From Spirochaetales bacterium (GTDB lineage: Bacteria > Spirochaetota > Spirochaetia > DSM-2461): a DNA stretch of 64,000 nt. The position numbers and the translations under genes are program-made. Each line of letters starts with the position of its first letter. Position 1 is the first letter of the stretch. The notes below the pieces were generated by a model. The model did no database searches, was not told the DNA's origin, and worked only from the letters and a program-made list of their open reading frames with translations. Positions 52,795 through 61,276 of the stretch are shown piece by piece. The stretch covers positions 1 to 64,000 of the forward strand of contig JAFGXR010000100.1 in assembly GCA_016936555.1 (NCBI GenBank). Direction: 5' to 3'.

Positions 52795-54259
52795 TCAACA
52801 CTCCTATAGCCAGAAAATAATCCCGGATAACAGACTCATATCCCGGGGGAAGAATTTCTCTATCGATAGCTGACTCCAGCTGGTTTCTGTAAAAATGGAT
52901 AATATCCATCTCTTCTTTTGTCGGTTCGACTATATGGGGCAGGGCGCGTATAAATGATTTAATCTGTTCGCCTTCCCTTAAGTCCCCCCGGATATTATCC
53001 TCTTCACCGAACTCACCTGATTCCTTCTTTTCCCTGAATGGTTGAAAATCTCCCATGTCTTCGGTCATCTCTTCACCGGGAGGACTTGCCGGATCAAAAT
53101 CGGAAATCTTTTCCTCCTTATCAAAGAAGGGCGAGAGAGGGTCGGTATTTCCCGATTTACTGTTATCCTTTTCAAGACCATCGCTTTTACCCGGTTTTCC
53201 CTGAGAACTGTCCGAATCCTGAAGGTCTTCTCCCTGCTCTCCGGTTTCTCCTTTATCCGGGGCTCCTGTTCTGGCGGAATCAGACGATTCTGAATCTTCA
53301 GCGGGCGTTCCCTCTTCAGCGCTCCCGGGAGGACTTTCCGAATTCCTCTCTTCGGAAAGTCCTCCTTCTCCGGACATCCCGTCCCGCCTTTCCACGGAAC
53401 TCCCCAGACGCATATCCGGTGTAAGAGAAAAGGTTTTCATCAGGCTTTCCAGGATATCCCCCAGTTCATCACCCATTTCCCTTTTCCGTTCGAGCTGATA
53501 AATTTCGCTGTCCGCCTCTTCATCGGAAAGGGTTCTGCTTTCTTTCTGGACCCCCTCCCGTGAAAGCTCTTCGATTTTCTTCTCCAATCTGAGACTTAGT
53601 TCCTCCACCTCTCTGTCTATGGATTTATCATTCATGAACCGGTCCTGGATTTTCTGGCCCAATTTGCGGTATTCCTCGGCAAGTTCCTCCAGATCCTTGT
53701 CCTTTTCCCCGCTGTTGACCGCATCTATGCGTTCCGATGAATCCAGGAGAATGTCTCCGATGGCCATCTGTCTGTCGCTTATCTGAAGAAAAGAGAAACT
53801 GCTCATCCAGAGAAAGAGGCAGAGACCGGTCAGGAGAGGTATGAAAGGATCCCTCTTTGAAAAAATGACGGGAAAGACGTTCCCCGGTTTGATCGTTTCA
53901 ATAAGACGGAGAGCTTCTCCCATGATGAGAGTTGAATAGGGATTATCCGATTGTCCGAATTGATATGCAGCACTGAGCTTTTCCTTCAGACCCATCTTCT
54001 CATCGCTCTCCCGCAGAATAGACAGATGGGTTTCCACACCGAGAAAACCGTAAATGAACGAAAGGAGACAGGCTCCTGCCAGCAGGCCTAAAGGCGCCGG
54101 GGAATCAAGTCCGAAAAAATAGCGTAAGGGAAGAGCAGCCAGAGATCCGGCGATCAATGCGATAAATGATAGGGAGAGAATGTTTTTTATCGCTCTTATC
54201 AGTCTTTTCTGTTTAATCAACTGTTCGGCAAAGGAGGCCAGTTTATCTCTGTCTGTCAT
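52784..54259 (-). CDS. Membrane protein with coiled coil and acidic Ser/Gly-rich domain
   Basis: A 491-residue protein from ATG 54259, chosen because AGGAG lies 8 bases upstream; an in-frame ATG at 54286 would add 9 residues inside the preceding gene. Helices lie at about residues 30-70 (two) and 140-160. A charged coiled-coil region (175-275) and a very acidic, Ser/Pro/Gly-rich low-complexity stretch (about 290-405) follow. A C-terminal helical part with QIKSFIRALPHIVEPTKEEM ends the protein. It resembles the DUF4175-like proteins sometimes found with MoxR operons, but that is a loose match. Function unknown. Confidence 0.75.
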   Translation of the reverse strand: MTDRDKLASFAEQLIKQKRLIRAIKNILSLSFIALIAGSLAALPLRYFFGLDSPAPLGLLAGACLLSFIYGFLGVETHLSILRESDEKMGLKEKLSAAYQFGQSDNPYSTLIMGEALRLIETIKPGNVFPVIFSKRDPFIPLLTGLCLFLWMSSFSFLQISDRQMAIGDILLDSSERIDAVNSGEKDKDLEELAEEYRKLGQKIQDRFMNDKSIDREVEELSLRLEKKIEELSREGVQKESRTLSDEEADSEIYQLERKREMGDELGDILESLMKTFSLTPDMRLGSSVERRDGMSGEGGLSEERNSESPPGSAEEGTPAEDSESSDSARTGAPDKGETGEQGEDLQDSDSSQGKPGKSDGLEKDNSKSGNTDPLSPFFDKEEKISDFDPASPPGEEMTEDMGDFQPFREKKESGEFGEEDNIRGDLREGEQIKSFIRALPHIVEPTKEEMDIIHFYRNQLESAIDREILPPGYESVIRDYFLAIGVLNDE

Positions 54260-54980
54260 GAATTCTCCTGCTGTAAAATGCCACAATCGCCGATATGGCG
54301 GCTACCAGAGCCATTGTCAGAACTATCCAGAGGTATAGAGGTTTTTCAACAGTCTCCCACAGCCTCTCGGAATCCTGAAGAATCATAAAAAGCCGCAGCA
54401 GATGGGTATCGGGGAATAAATTCGGGCTCAGGAAGACAATTAGAACAACGGCAAACCAGACAAGAAGACTTTGAAGCCAGTGCTGTTTTTTAAATATGAC
54501 GAAAAAGAAGAGCCCTGTCAGATAGAGGTCTACCGTGATAAAAAAAATGAAGAGTATAATCACCGAAAGATTAGCGGGACTTAGGGCCGATACGGATCCG
54601 GCCACGAGCAGAATCGGCAGAAAAAGCAGAGTGAGAAAAACGGAATAAAACAAACCGTAAGAAAAACGGCCTTTCAGGTATGTGCCGGTGGAAATCCCCG
54701 TATAGAGAAACCAGTCGTCCATGGAAATAATTGTTGTATTCTGGATATTTGATATAGCTGATTTAATTGTCAGATAAGATATGAATGCGAGAATTGTGTA
54801 TAGAGCAATATTAAACATTTCCGGCTTCACCGACCTGGCGAGGAAATAGGAAACCGGTTGGGAAGGGTAGAAAAGAAAAACCAGGAAAGTCAGAACCGCC
54901 AGGCCGGCCAGGTGAAGTCTGAACATAAAGAAATTCATAAAGCCCGCTTTCATCTGCTCTTCAAACAAGGGGTTAATCAT
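54243..54980 (-). CDS. Polytopic membrane protein, 245 aa
   Basis: About six to seven hydrophobic helices with few charged residues between them. A conserved-looking short loop (NTTIISMDDWFLYTGIS) lies between helices 2 and 3. The overall shape resembles ABC-2-type permeases, but no ATPase partner is in the operon. It overlaps the gene before it (8 bases) and the gene after it (17 bases). It may recruit or scaffold the MoxR-associated complex. I do not recognise a named family. Confidence 0.75.
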   Translation of the reverse strand: MINPLFEEQMKAGFMNFFMFRLHLAGLAVLTFLVFLFYPSQPVSYFLARSVKPEMFNIALYTILAFISYLTIKSAISNIQNTTIISMDDWFLYTGISTGTYLKGRFSYGLFYSVFLTLLFLPILLVAGSVSALSPANLSVIILFIFFITVDLYLTGLFFFVIFKKQHWLQSLLVWFAVVLIVFLSPNLFPDTHLLRLFMILQDSERLWETVEKPLYLWIVLTMALVAAISAIVAFYSRRIHDRQR

Positions 54981-56769
54981 TAAAAACTCCTTTTGCCGGT
55001 AGACTGGAGAGCACCATGGATAGAGATTTCATTTTCCAGGTCGTGTTTGAGAAGCGGGGAGGGTAATAGGGATCGCTTAAAAATCCGCAGAAAATAATCT
55101 CCTGATTTTCCATGAGTGGTTTCAAATAGAGATCGGAAACTATTGAACCGAGATCTCCGCTTTCGCCCTTTTCTGTTTCGCCTTTTTGTTCATTCAGATC
55201 GATGGATATTTCCGTTCCCGGAAAGACCGTTCCGATCTCAATTTTTTTATCACCCGCTATAAGAAATGAATCACGGATGGACATATCCGATTTATTGAAT
55301 ACTGTAACGATCTCATCCCGGAAGGGAGTTCGATAAAAATCGCAGAGACTGGCACTCCTGGTTTCAAACCTGAAAATCCTGGATGACCATTGACCGAGGG
55401 GCAGGTTTTCAATATACAGCTCCGGTCTGTATGTGAGTGAAATATTTTCGTTGGCCTCCCGTTTGAGAAGGGCATCGGGCAATCGCGGCAGAAAAAGATC
55501 GCTGCCGGTTTTCCCCGTAGAGCCGATAAGAAGGTCTTTGTAAAAGAGCGATCTGTCCGATATTCCTTTCTGGTAAATCAGATTGATATCAATGGCAAAG
55601 CTCTCTTTCCTGAAGGACCCGTTATAGAGCGTGAGGAACAGCGTAAGGGCCGTCAGTGCAAGCATAACCATAAAGAGGGAAATATATCTGTAGATATGCC
55701 GGCTATCCCGCCTCAGCCGTATCATGGTCAGCATGGAAATCGATGCTGATGCCGACAGGAAGAGGAGCAGCGCCACGTTTTTGCGGTCCAGGTAGGCGAA
55801 CTCTGAATTGTCGAAGAGCGTGATATAATCCTCGAGAAGAAACGGCTGGTCCATTGCTGACCTGAAAACATCATCCTCCGGAACGGAACGGTTGATAATT
55901 TCCCAGATTTCATCGAGACCGGGCCAGTCCCGGAGTGGTTCAGCTGAATAATCGTAGGGGAAGAAAAAGATAGAGCCTTCCCCTGATCTGCGCAGGCTGC
56001 CGGCTTCGAAACCATCTGCCAGTAAAAGTCTGTTCTCCGGGAGAACATCTATAGTATTGACCAGAAGGTCTGAACCGGATATTCTCCTCAGTCCATTGAT
56101 TCTGACCGGGAGATAGTCCCTTTTCAGCGGAGAGGGACTTCTCCCTCCCCATACGGCCAGAACCCCTCCGGAACTAACCCATCCCGCTATGGATTCGAAC
56201 TGCTCATTGGATAAACGGTCAAAATACTCTCTATGAATGGAAATTATGGAAACTCCGTCATAAGCCATTGCGCTGACAGGGAGATTATCGGGGTGAGGAT
56301 AGGTGACGATTCTCTGTTTTAAAACGGGGTGCTCCGGAGAGAGGGATAAATCGGGATAGGGCGATACGACTACGATAAAGTCTCCCCGTTTACCTCTTTG
56401 TTTCAAAGGTATACTGTCATTTATGATTTCCTCGCCCGACGATGTCAATTTTAACATCAGGTCCCGGTTGTGATGACCGATGGGAATGACAAAAGACAGG
56501 ATTTTATCGGAGCCGGACTGCAGATCAACCGGCTTGATATATTCCCTGATCTGCTCAGTCGCCGTACCGGAATTATCGGTTATGACCTGAAGCTCTCCGC
56601 TGATCGAAGGTCCTTTGTTTTTCAACCTCACCACAAGGGGTGTCCAGGCGTCTTCAATATATAATCCGTTAAATCCCAGCATAACGCTGTAATCGATATT
56701 CTGGGAATAGAGAAGTGAACAAAGGAGGAACAGAGCTGTGGAAACGGCGAATTGTTGCTTCTTAAACAT
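54973..56769 (-). CDS. Exported beta-rich membrane protein, first gene of the MoxR operon
   Basis: A 598-residue protein with a signal peptide (MFKKQQFAVSTALFLLCSLL). The large extracytoplasmic region contains a GATase-like segment with SGGVLAVWGGRSPSP. Two membrane helices at about residues 330-350 and 360-385 are followed by a second soluble domain. I use ATG 56769 because the signal peptide starts there; ATG 56799 would add ten residues. A possible promoter reads TTGCAT, 17 bases, TATTGT, just downstream of the rsgA2 terminator. It is the promoter-proximal member of a seven-gene leftward operon (56769 to 46447). Confidence 0.78.
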   Translation of the reverse strand: MFKKQQFAVSTALFLLCSLLYSQNIDYSVMLGFNGLYIEDAWTPLVVRLKNKGPSISGELQVITDNSGTATEQIREYIKPVDLQSGSDKILSFVIPIGHHNRDLMLKLTSSGEEIINDSIPLKQRGKRGDFIVVVSPYPDLSLSPEHPVLKQRIVTYPHPDNLPVSAMAYDGVSIISIHREYFDRLSNEQFESIAGWVSSGGVLAVWGGRSPSPLKRDYLPVRINGLRRISGSDLLVNTIDVLPENRLLLADGFEAGSLRRSGEGSIFFFPYDYSAEPLRDWPGLDEIWEIINRSVPEDDVFRSAMDQPFLLEDYITLFDNSEFAYLDRKNVALLLFLSASASISMLTMIRLRRDSRHIYRYISLFMVMLALTALTLFLTLYNGSFRKESFAIDINLIYQKGISDRSLFYKDLLIGSTGKTGSDLFLPRLPDALLKREANENISLTYRPELYIENLPLGQWSSRIFRFETRSASLCDFYRTPFRDEIVTVFNKSDMSIRDSFLIAGDKKIEIGTVFPGTEISIDLNEQKGETEKGESGDLGSIVSDLYLKPLMENQEIIFCGFLSDPYYPPRFSNTTWKMKSLSMVLSSLPAKGVFND

Positions 56770-56820
56770 TTTAATCTGATATATACAATAATCCGGCATA
56801 AGGTACGATGCAAGAAGAAA

Positions 56821-56851
56821 AAAGCTGCACAGGCCGGTGCTGTGCAGCTTT
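56821..56851 (-). terminator. Rho-independent terminator of the RNHCP-rsgA2 unit
   Basis: A perfect 12-bp stem, AAAGCTGCACAG (56821-56832) with CTGTGCAGCTTT (56840-56851), over a 7-base loop. Read leftward it is followed by more T residues (TTTTTTCTTCTT). It starts a few bases after the rsgA2 stop and insulates it from the MoxR operon. Confidence 0.95.
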
Positions 56852-56853
56852 AT

Positions 56854-57930
56854 TCATCGGTAGGTTTTTCTCTCCTGTTTGAGTGATTTCTGGAGTTTGG
56901 CGATCTTCTTCCACTTCACTTTTTCCTCCAGGGCCTGTCTGGCGTCCTGTTTCCTTTCGAGAAAGCGGAGCTCTCTCTGCAGATCCAGATAATTTTCGAA
57001 TCTATTGTGATCCAGAGCGCCCGAAGAGAGCGCTTCCTGAACAGCGCATCCCGGTTCTCCGCTATGGGAGCAGTCTCCGAAACGGCAGCTGGCAGACAGC
57101 TGTGCAATATCTTCAAAGGCGCTTTCCAGCGATTCTTCCGATCCCCACAGCTGCAGTTCCTTGATACCCGGAGAGTCTATGAGAATGGCGCCGCTTTCGA
57201 GTCTAATCAGTGATTTGCTCGTTGTTGTGTGCCGTCCTTTCAGGTCGCTTTCTCTCTGTTCACCTGTTTTCATTATCTCTTCACCGGCCAGGCTGTTGAT
57301 CAGAGCTGATTTCCCGACTCCCGAAAAGCCTGTAAAGGCAACTGTTTTGCCCTCCTGTAAATAGGATCTCAGAGATTCCAGACCTTCACCGGTTATGGCG
57401 CTTGTCAGGTGAACCGCGGCGCCCGAAGAGATATTCTCAGCTTCGATGTAATAACTTTGCGCATCATCACAGAGATCAATCTTATTCAGAACGATAACCG
57501 GAGTGGCCCCGCTATCCCACGATCTGGTCAGAAACCTCTCCAGTGCGCCCCGGGAAAAATTCCGTCCTCCGTCGAGGCCGAATACCAGAAAGATATAATC
57601 GGCGTTTGCCGCGATGACCTGTTCCTCCGTTTCCAATCCGGCCCGCTTCCGTGAGAAAGCGCTTTTTCTGGGAAGAAGCTTCTCTATCACGGCGCTGTCA
57701 TCAGAGAGCCGCAAGAGAACCCAGTCTCCCACAGTCGGATAATCGGATCGGTTGACAGCTGTATACATATAATGCCCCGAAACGCGGCAAGAGTACTCTT
57801 TCTCTTCAGTCAGGACTTCGTAGATATGGCGCGATTCGCTGGTAATCCGGCCGGGAAGAAGTCCCTGAGTTCTGAAGGGTTCGTAAAGGTTCCGGAAGTG
57901 TGAATCCCATCCCCATTGTTCAAGTGACAT
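56854..57930 (-). CDS. Ribosome biogenesis GTPase RsgA-like (copy 2)
   Basis: A 358-residue circularly permuted GTPase, longer than copy 1 and only distantly similar to it. NKID (G4) lies near residues 154-157, GFSGVGKS (G1) at about 202-209, and DSPGIKEL (G3) near 256. The C-terminal zinc finger is C-x4-C-x-H-x5-C (CRFGDCSHSGEPGC), followed by a very basic tail (ARQALEEKVKWKKIAKLQKSL) absent from copy 1. The N-terminus resembles the YjeQ/YloQ relatives with LEQWGWD at residues 3-9. It is preceded by the RNHCP gene and followed by a strong terminator. Confidence 0.9.
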   Translation of the reverse strand: MSLEQWGWDSHFRNLYEPFRTQGLLPGRITSESRHIYEVLTEEKEYSCRVSGHYMYTAVNRSDYPTVGDWVLLRLSDDSAVIEKLLPRKSAFSRKRAGLETEEQVIAANADYIFLVFGLDGGRNFSRGALERFLTRSWDSGATPVIVLNKIDLCDDAQSYYIEAENISSGAAVHLTSAITGEGLESLRSYLQEGKTVAFTGFSGVGKSALINSLAGEEIMKTGEQRESDLKGRHTTTSKSLIRLESGAILIDSPGIKELQLWGSEESLESAFEDIAQLSASCRFGDCSHSGEPGCAVQEALSSGALDHNRFENYLDLQRELRFLERKQDARQALEEKVKWKKIAKLQKSLKQERKTYR

Positions 57931-57932
57931 AG

Positions 57933-58325
57933 TCAGTGCGCCTCCACGCAGATAGAATGTATGCTTTTTAACGTTTTATCGACCGGGAAGGGCAGCATGG
58001 TCATGGCTTTGGCCGCCATGGCGAAGAGCAGAACTTCGCTGTCGTCCCCGGCTATTCTGTTTGTCCTTATGAAACCGCATCTGCCGCAGCGGTGGACCAG
58101 GGCCCATTCCCCTTTGTTCCGGACCCATAAAGATATAGGTTCCATTAAGGCGCGGCAGCCCGATCGTCTGTCGCCGGGCTTTAAATCCATATGACGGCTC
58201 CAGAGACAATGGGGGCAGTGATTTCTATGCTCGCCGCCGCTTTCCGGAGGTGTTACGGTTCTCCCGCAATTTCCGCAGATAAACGTTTCGTTGTAGTTTA
58301 TTATGTTCTTTTCATGTCTGGACAT
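57933..58325 (-). CDS. RNHCP-domain zinc protein
   Basis: A 130-residue protein containing the family name motif RNHCPHCLWSRHMD (residues 33-46). It carries two CxxC pairs, CGNCG and CPHC, plus CGRCG near residue 80, a likely multi-zinc fold. PGDRRSGC and the LVHRCGRCGFIRTNRI segment are also family features. The RNHCP domain is often found beside an RsgA-like GTPase, so it may help the ribosome-linked function. It ends 2 bases before rsgA2 and has a GAGGAG ribosome binding site. Confidence 0.85.
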   Translation of the reverse strand: MSRHEKNIINYNETFICGNCGRTVTPPESGGEHRNHCPHCLWSRHMDLKPGDRRSGCRALMEPISLWVRNKGEWALVHRCGRCGFIRTNRIAGDDSEVLLFAMAAKAMTMLPFPVDKTLKSIHSICVEAH

Positions 58326-58443
58326 GGTTCAATCTCCTCACGATTGTTCATATGAGTCGATCCGGATGTCCTGCTCAAAAATAGACAGATGTGCTGTATG
58401 ACAGGGAATACAAGGATTTTAATAGGTATTAATTGTAATTTCC

Positions 58444-58482
58444 CTAATTGAACAGGAACATCCCTGCGGCAATAGCTTTCAT
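58444..58482 (-). CDS. Possible 12-codon leader peptide before the RNHCP gene
   Basis: ATG at 58480-58482 opens MKAIAAGMFLFN and stops at 58444-58446. A perfect AGGAGG (58487-58492) sits four bases upstream, stronger than for most genes here. Right after the stop an imperfect stem-loop forms from GGGAA..TACAA and TTGTA..TTCCC. The layout looks like an attenuation or translation-coupling leader for the RNHCP-rsgA2 operon. No codon bias for a single amino acid is seen, so the signal sensed is unknown. Confidence 0.4.
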   Translation of the reverse strand: MKAIAAGMFLFN

Positions 58483-58578
58483 ACGACCTCCTGATTATGT
58501 ATAATTTACTCATATTATTTTCAGGATATCCGGGGCTGTCGTCAAGGGAAAAGACGGTTCTACAAAAGGAGTACACTT

Positions 58579-59628
58579 GTGAAGATTGCAGTGGGATTGA
58601 GCGGCGGGGTGGATTCCTCTGTTGCGGCCTATCTGTTGAAGAAGCAGGGCCATGAGGTAATCGGAGTCAGAATGAATCTCTTTCCGGAAGGATTGAATAC
58701 AGATGAAGAGGATGCGCAGAAAGTCGCCGATTATCTGGGAATCCCTTTTCAGACAATTTCTCTCGAAAAAGAGTATCACCAGCATGTTATCGGTTATATG
58801 AAGAGTGAATACCTTTCGGGACGGACTCCCAATCCCTGTATCATCTGCAACAGATATATAAAGTTCGGACTTTTTCTCCGCAAGGTTTTTGAAGCCGGAC
58901 TGGAATTCGATATGTTCGCCACAGGGCATTACGCCCTGCTGAACAAAGATGAAAAGTCAGGACGCTACTGCCTTCGCAAAGGAGTGCACAGCGATAAGGA
59001 TCAGGCGTATTTCCTGTCTATTCTGACACAGGAGCAGTTATCAAAAATCCTGTTCCCCCTGGGGGAGATGGAGAAAAGCGAAGTCAAGAGAATCGCCGAT
59101 GAGGCGGGGCTCTTCACAGCCGGAAAAAGAGAGAGCCAGGACCTCTGTTCGGGAGATTACCGGAAATATATTGCTCCCGGGGAAAGTGGAGCCGGTAATT
59201 TTGTAGACAGAAACGGCAATATACTCGGAAAGCACAGAGGTATCGAAAACTATACCATCGGCCAGAGACGCGGCCTGGCCCTTAGTTCGCCCGATGAGCC
59301 TTATTACGTCGTCGCGCTCGATGGAGATACCAATAACGTCATCATAGGCTATAACCGTGATCTGCTGAGTTCTTCCATGACTGTGGGCGAAATCAACTGG
59401 GGAGCTGTCGTTAATCCGGTTCTGCCTCTGGAAGTTCATGTCAAAATCCGGTATCGCGATAATGGAATAGGCGCTGTCATCAAGGAAAAAACCGGTGAAA
59501 ACAGGTATCTGGTTGAATTTAAAGAAGAAAGACGGGCCGTAACGCCGGGGCAGCTCGCGGTCTTTTATGATGGCGATCTGGTTCTGGGTGCGGCTTTTAT
59601 AGAATCATCGGATATCAGCGGCAATTAA
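58579..59628 (+). CDS. mnmA: tRNA-uridine 2-sulfurtransferase
   Basis: A 349-residue enzyme that thiolates U34 in tRNAs for Lys, Glu and Gln. The PP-loop SGGVDS is at residues 8-13. Catalytic Cys90 lies in PNPCIICNRYIKFG and the second Cys190 in ESQDLCSGDY. TGHYA, SDKDQAYFLSIL and IGQRRGL are all present. The start is GTG 58579 with AAAAGGAG upstream. A TATAAT box lies at 58500-58505. The end overlaps the converging citX gene by 24 bases. Confidence 0.95.
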   Translation: MKIAVGLSGGVDSSVAAYLLKKQGHEVIGVRMNLFPEGLNTDEEDAQKVADYLGIPFQTISLEKEYHQHVIGYMKSEYLSGRTPNPCIICNRYIKFGLFLRKVFEAGLEFDMFATGHYALLNKDEKSGRYCLRKGVHSDKDQAYFLSILTQEQLSKILFPLGEMEKSEVKRIADEAGLFTAGKRESQDLCSGDYRKYIAPGESGAGNFVDRNGNILGKHRGIENYTIGQRRGLALSSPDEPYYVVALDGDTNNVIIGYNRDLLSSSMTVGEINWGAVVNPVLPLEVHVKIRYRDNGIGAVIKEKTGENRYLVEFKEERRAVTPGQLAVFYDGDLVLGAAFIESSDISGN

Positions 59629-60108
59629 GTCGATTTTCTTGATCAATTCCTCAATGCCGTGAGAGCGGTTCCGGGCGCAAACCGGAGCCGGATTTCCACA
59701 TATGAAGCATTTTCTGGAATCAATCCCCAGCTCCTGCCTGGACAGCGGCTTACCGGGTTCGGCCAGCACATCCATATCGAAAAGCCGCCCGCAGGGGTGG
59801 CTCTCTTCTATTTCAACTGTAATTTTTTTCAGCTTTATCTGATTGATATCAATAGCAAAGAACGCTTCCGGACCGGTTTTAAGAAAGCGGACCTGTGAGA
59901 ACAGAACCTGAGTTCCGATTTTATTGTTTAACAAAGAAAGGCCCGAATAAAAAACGCTTCTATAGGAAGGCTTGTCTTTTACTGTTCCGGGAATATTCAG
60001 AGAATAGGACAAACAGGAATGTCCGAAACGTCTGAGAATTTCACTCTGTATTGTCCGCCTGTTGTCCCGGCAATCGGCCATCATGGACACATCTACTTCA
60101 ACTTGCAT
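59605..60108 (-). CDS. citX: CitX-like apo-citrate lyase phosphoribosyl-dephospho-CoA transferase
   Basis: A 167-residue protein with the CitX signature: GRLFDMDVLAEPGKPLSRQE followed by CFICGNPAPVCARNRSHGIE. In citrate fermenters CitX attaches the 2'-(5''-phosphoribosyl)-3'-dephospho-CoA arm to citrate lyase subunit D. No citrate lyase, CitG or citrate transporter gene lies in this window, so it is an orphan here. It overlaps mnmA tail to tail by 24 bases. Start ATG 60108, with AAAGGCAC a few bases ahead. Confidence 0.85.
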   Translation of the reverse strand: MQVEVDVSMMADCRDNRRTIQSEILRRFGHSCLSYSLNIPGTVKDKPSYRSVFYSGLSLLNNKIGTQVLFSQVRFLKTGPEAFFAIDINQIKLKKITVEIEESHPCGRLFDMDVLAEPGKPLSRQELGIDSRKCFICGNPAPVCARNRSHGIEELIKKIDLIAADIR

Positions 60109-60163
60109 AAGTGCCTTTTTAGTGCTTTGATTATATCAATAAAATTAATTGAGGAACAGAAAA

Positions 60164-60838
60164 ATGATAGGAACACTGGTTAACAGCGGCGCTATTCTAG
60201 CCGGAGGTACAATTGGTTTGCTTCTGAAATCCCGCAGCCCCGAGAAACTGACGACAATCGCCTTTCAGGGAATCGGACTTTTTACGGTTACCCTGGGGAT
60301 CATGATGGCGATAAAAGCCGATAATATTCTTTTTATGATATTCAGCATCATACTGGGAGGCATTACCGGCGAATTGCTCAGGATCGATCAGGCTATGGAC
60401 AATCTGGGGGAAAGACTGAAACGGGTTGCGAGGTCCGAAAGCAGTCATTTCGCCGAAGGAATGGTAACGGCTTTCCTTCTTTTCTGCATGGGATCGATGA
60501 CTGTTCTCGGGGCCATCGAGGAAGGGCTGGGAGGGTATCCGAATCTGCTCTTTGCCAAGTCTGCCCTCGATGGAATTGCTTCGATTGCACTGGCATCCAC
60601 ACTGGGTGTGGGGGTACTTTTTTCCATCGTTCCCCTGCTGATTTTCCAGGGCGGACTGACGCTTTTTGCCGGTTCGATCCAGGGGGGTCTGACCGATACC
60701 GTTATAATGGAAATAAGTGCTACCGGAGGTCTTCTTCTTCTGGGCCTGGGAATTTCCATACTGGAAATCAAGAAGATAAAAACGATTAATATGATCCCGG
60801 CTCTTCTCTATGCAGCTGTTTTCGCTCTGATATTTTAA
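60164..60838 (+). CDS. DUF554-family membrane protein
   Basis: A 224-residue polytopic inner-membrane protein, about six to seven helices, Gly- and Leu-rich. The N-terminal MIGTLVNSGAILAGGTIG and the internal FLLFCMGSMTVLGAIEEGLG followed by ALDGIASIALAS are typical of the DUF554 (YdfK/YqgA) family, which is of unknown transport function. I use ATG 60164 with GAGGAA ahead; an in-frame TTG at 60149 would add five residues. It is divergent from citX and is followed by a strong terminator. Confidence 0.88.
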   Translation: MIGTLVNSGAILAGGTIGLLLKSRSPEKLTTIAFQGIGLFTVTLGIMMAIKADNILFMIFSIILGGITGELLRIDQAMDNLGERLKRVARSESSHFAEGMVTAFLLFCMGSMTVLGAIEEGLGGYPNLLFAKSALDGIASIALASTLGVGVLFSIVPLLIFQGGLTLFAGSIQGGLTDTVIMEISATGGLLLLGLGISILEIKKIKTINMIPALLYAAVFALIF

Positions 60839-60897
60839 AGATAATAAATATTATTTTTCAGTCTTGTCACCCATATATTCAGTGAAAGCTATAGGAA

Positions 60898-60940
60898 GTT
60901 GAATTGTCTGTATTGACGCCGGACAATTCAACCTTTTTTT
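60898..60940 (+). terminator. Rho-independent terminator after the DUF554 gene
   Basis: A perfect 11-bp stem, GTTGAATTGTC (60898-60908) with GACAATTCAAC (60922-60932), over a 13-base loop, followed by CTTTTTTTTATA. Confidence 0.93.
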
Positions 60941-61276
60941 TATACCCTATAAAATATGAATTAAGAGTTGTAAGAAATATTACCACCTTAATATCTATCT
61001 GCAAGTTTTGTTTGGTGAATTAATTACAACTTTAAAAAATAAAATATATTACATTTATTTGTGTATATGTAAATATATTTATCCAAAAATACAGATAATT
61101 ACACTACATATACTTTCTGGAATTTTTGGGTGGAGCCTGCTTGATTTTAAACTATATAGGTTTGTTTATGCTTCAGACAGATAAAAATTAAATATAATTT
61201 CAGCTTCTGTGTTAATGTGAACTTTATGAAACAGTGTATATAAAATATATTATTAATAAGAGTAATAAAAATTATG
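60941..61276. other. Long AT-rich gap without a gene
   Basis: About 335 bases with high A+T, no open frame with a ribosome binding site, no tRNA and no recognised riboswitch. Several short AATATA/TATTTA words recur, but no ordered repeat is seen. It lies between the DUF554 terminator and the stop of the HAD gene, so both flanking genes end here and no promoter is required. Confidence 0.5.

Noticed and set aside
60941-61276. Possible tRNA, riboswitch or small RNA in the AT-rich gap
   Set aside because: No cloverleaf, no GC-rich stem beyond the DUF554 terminator, and no conserved core was found by eye.
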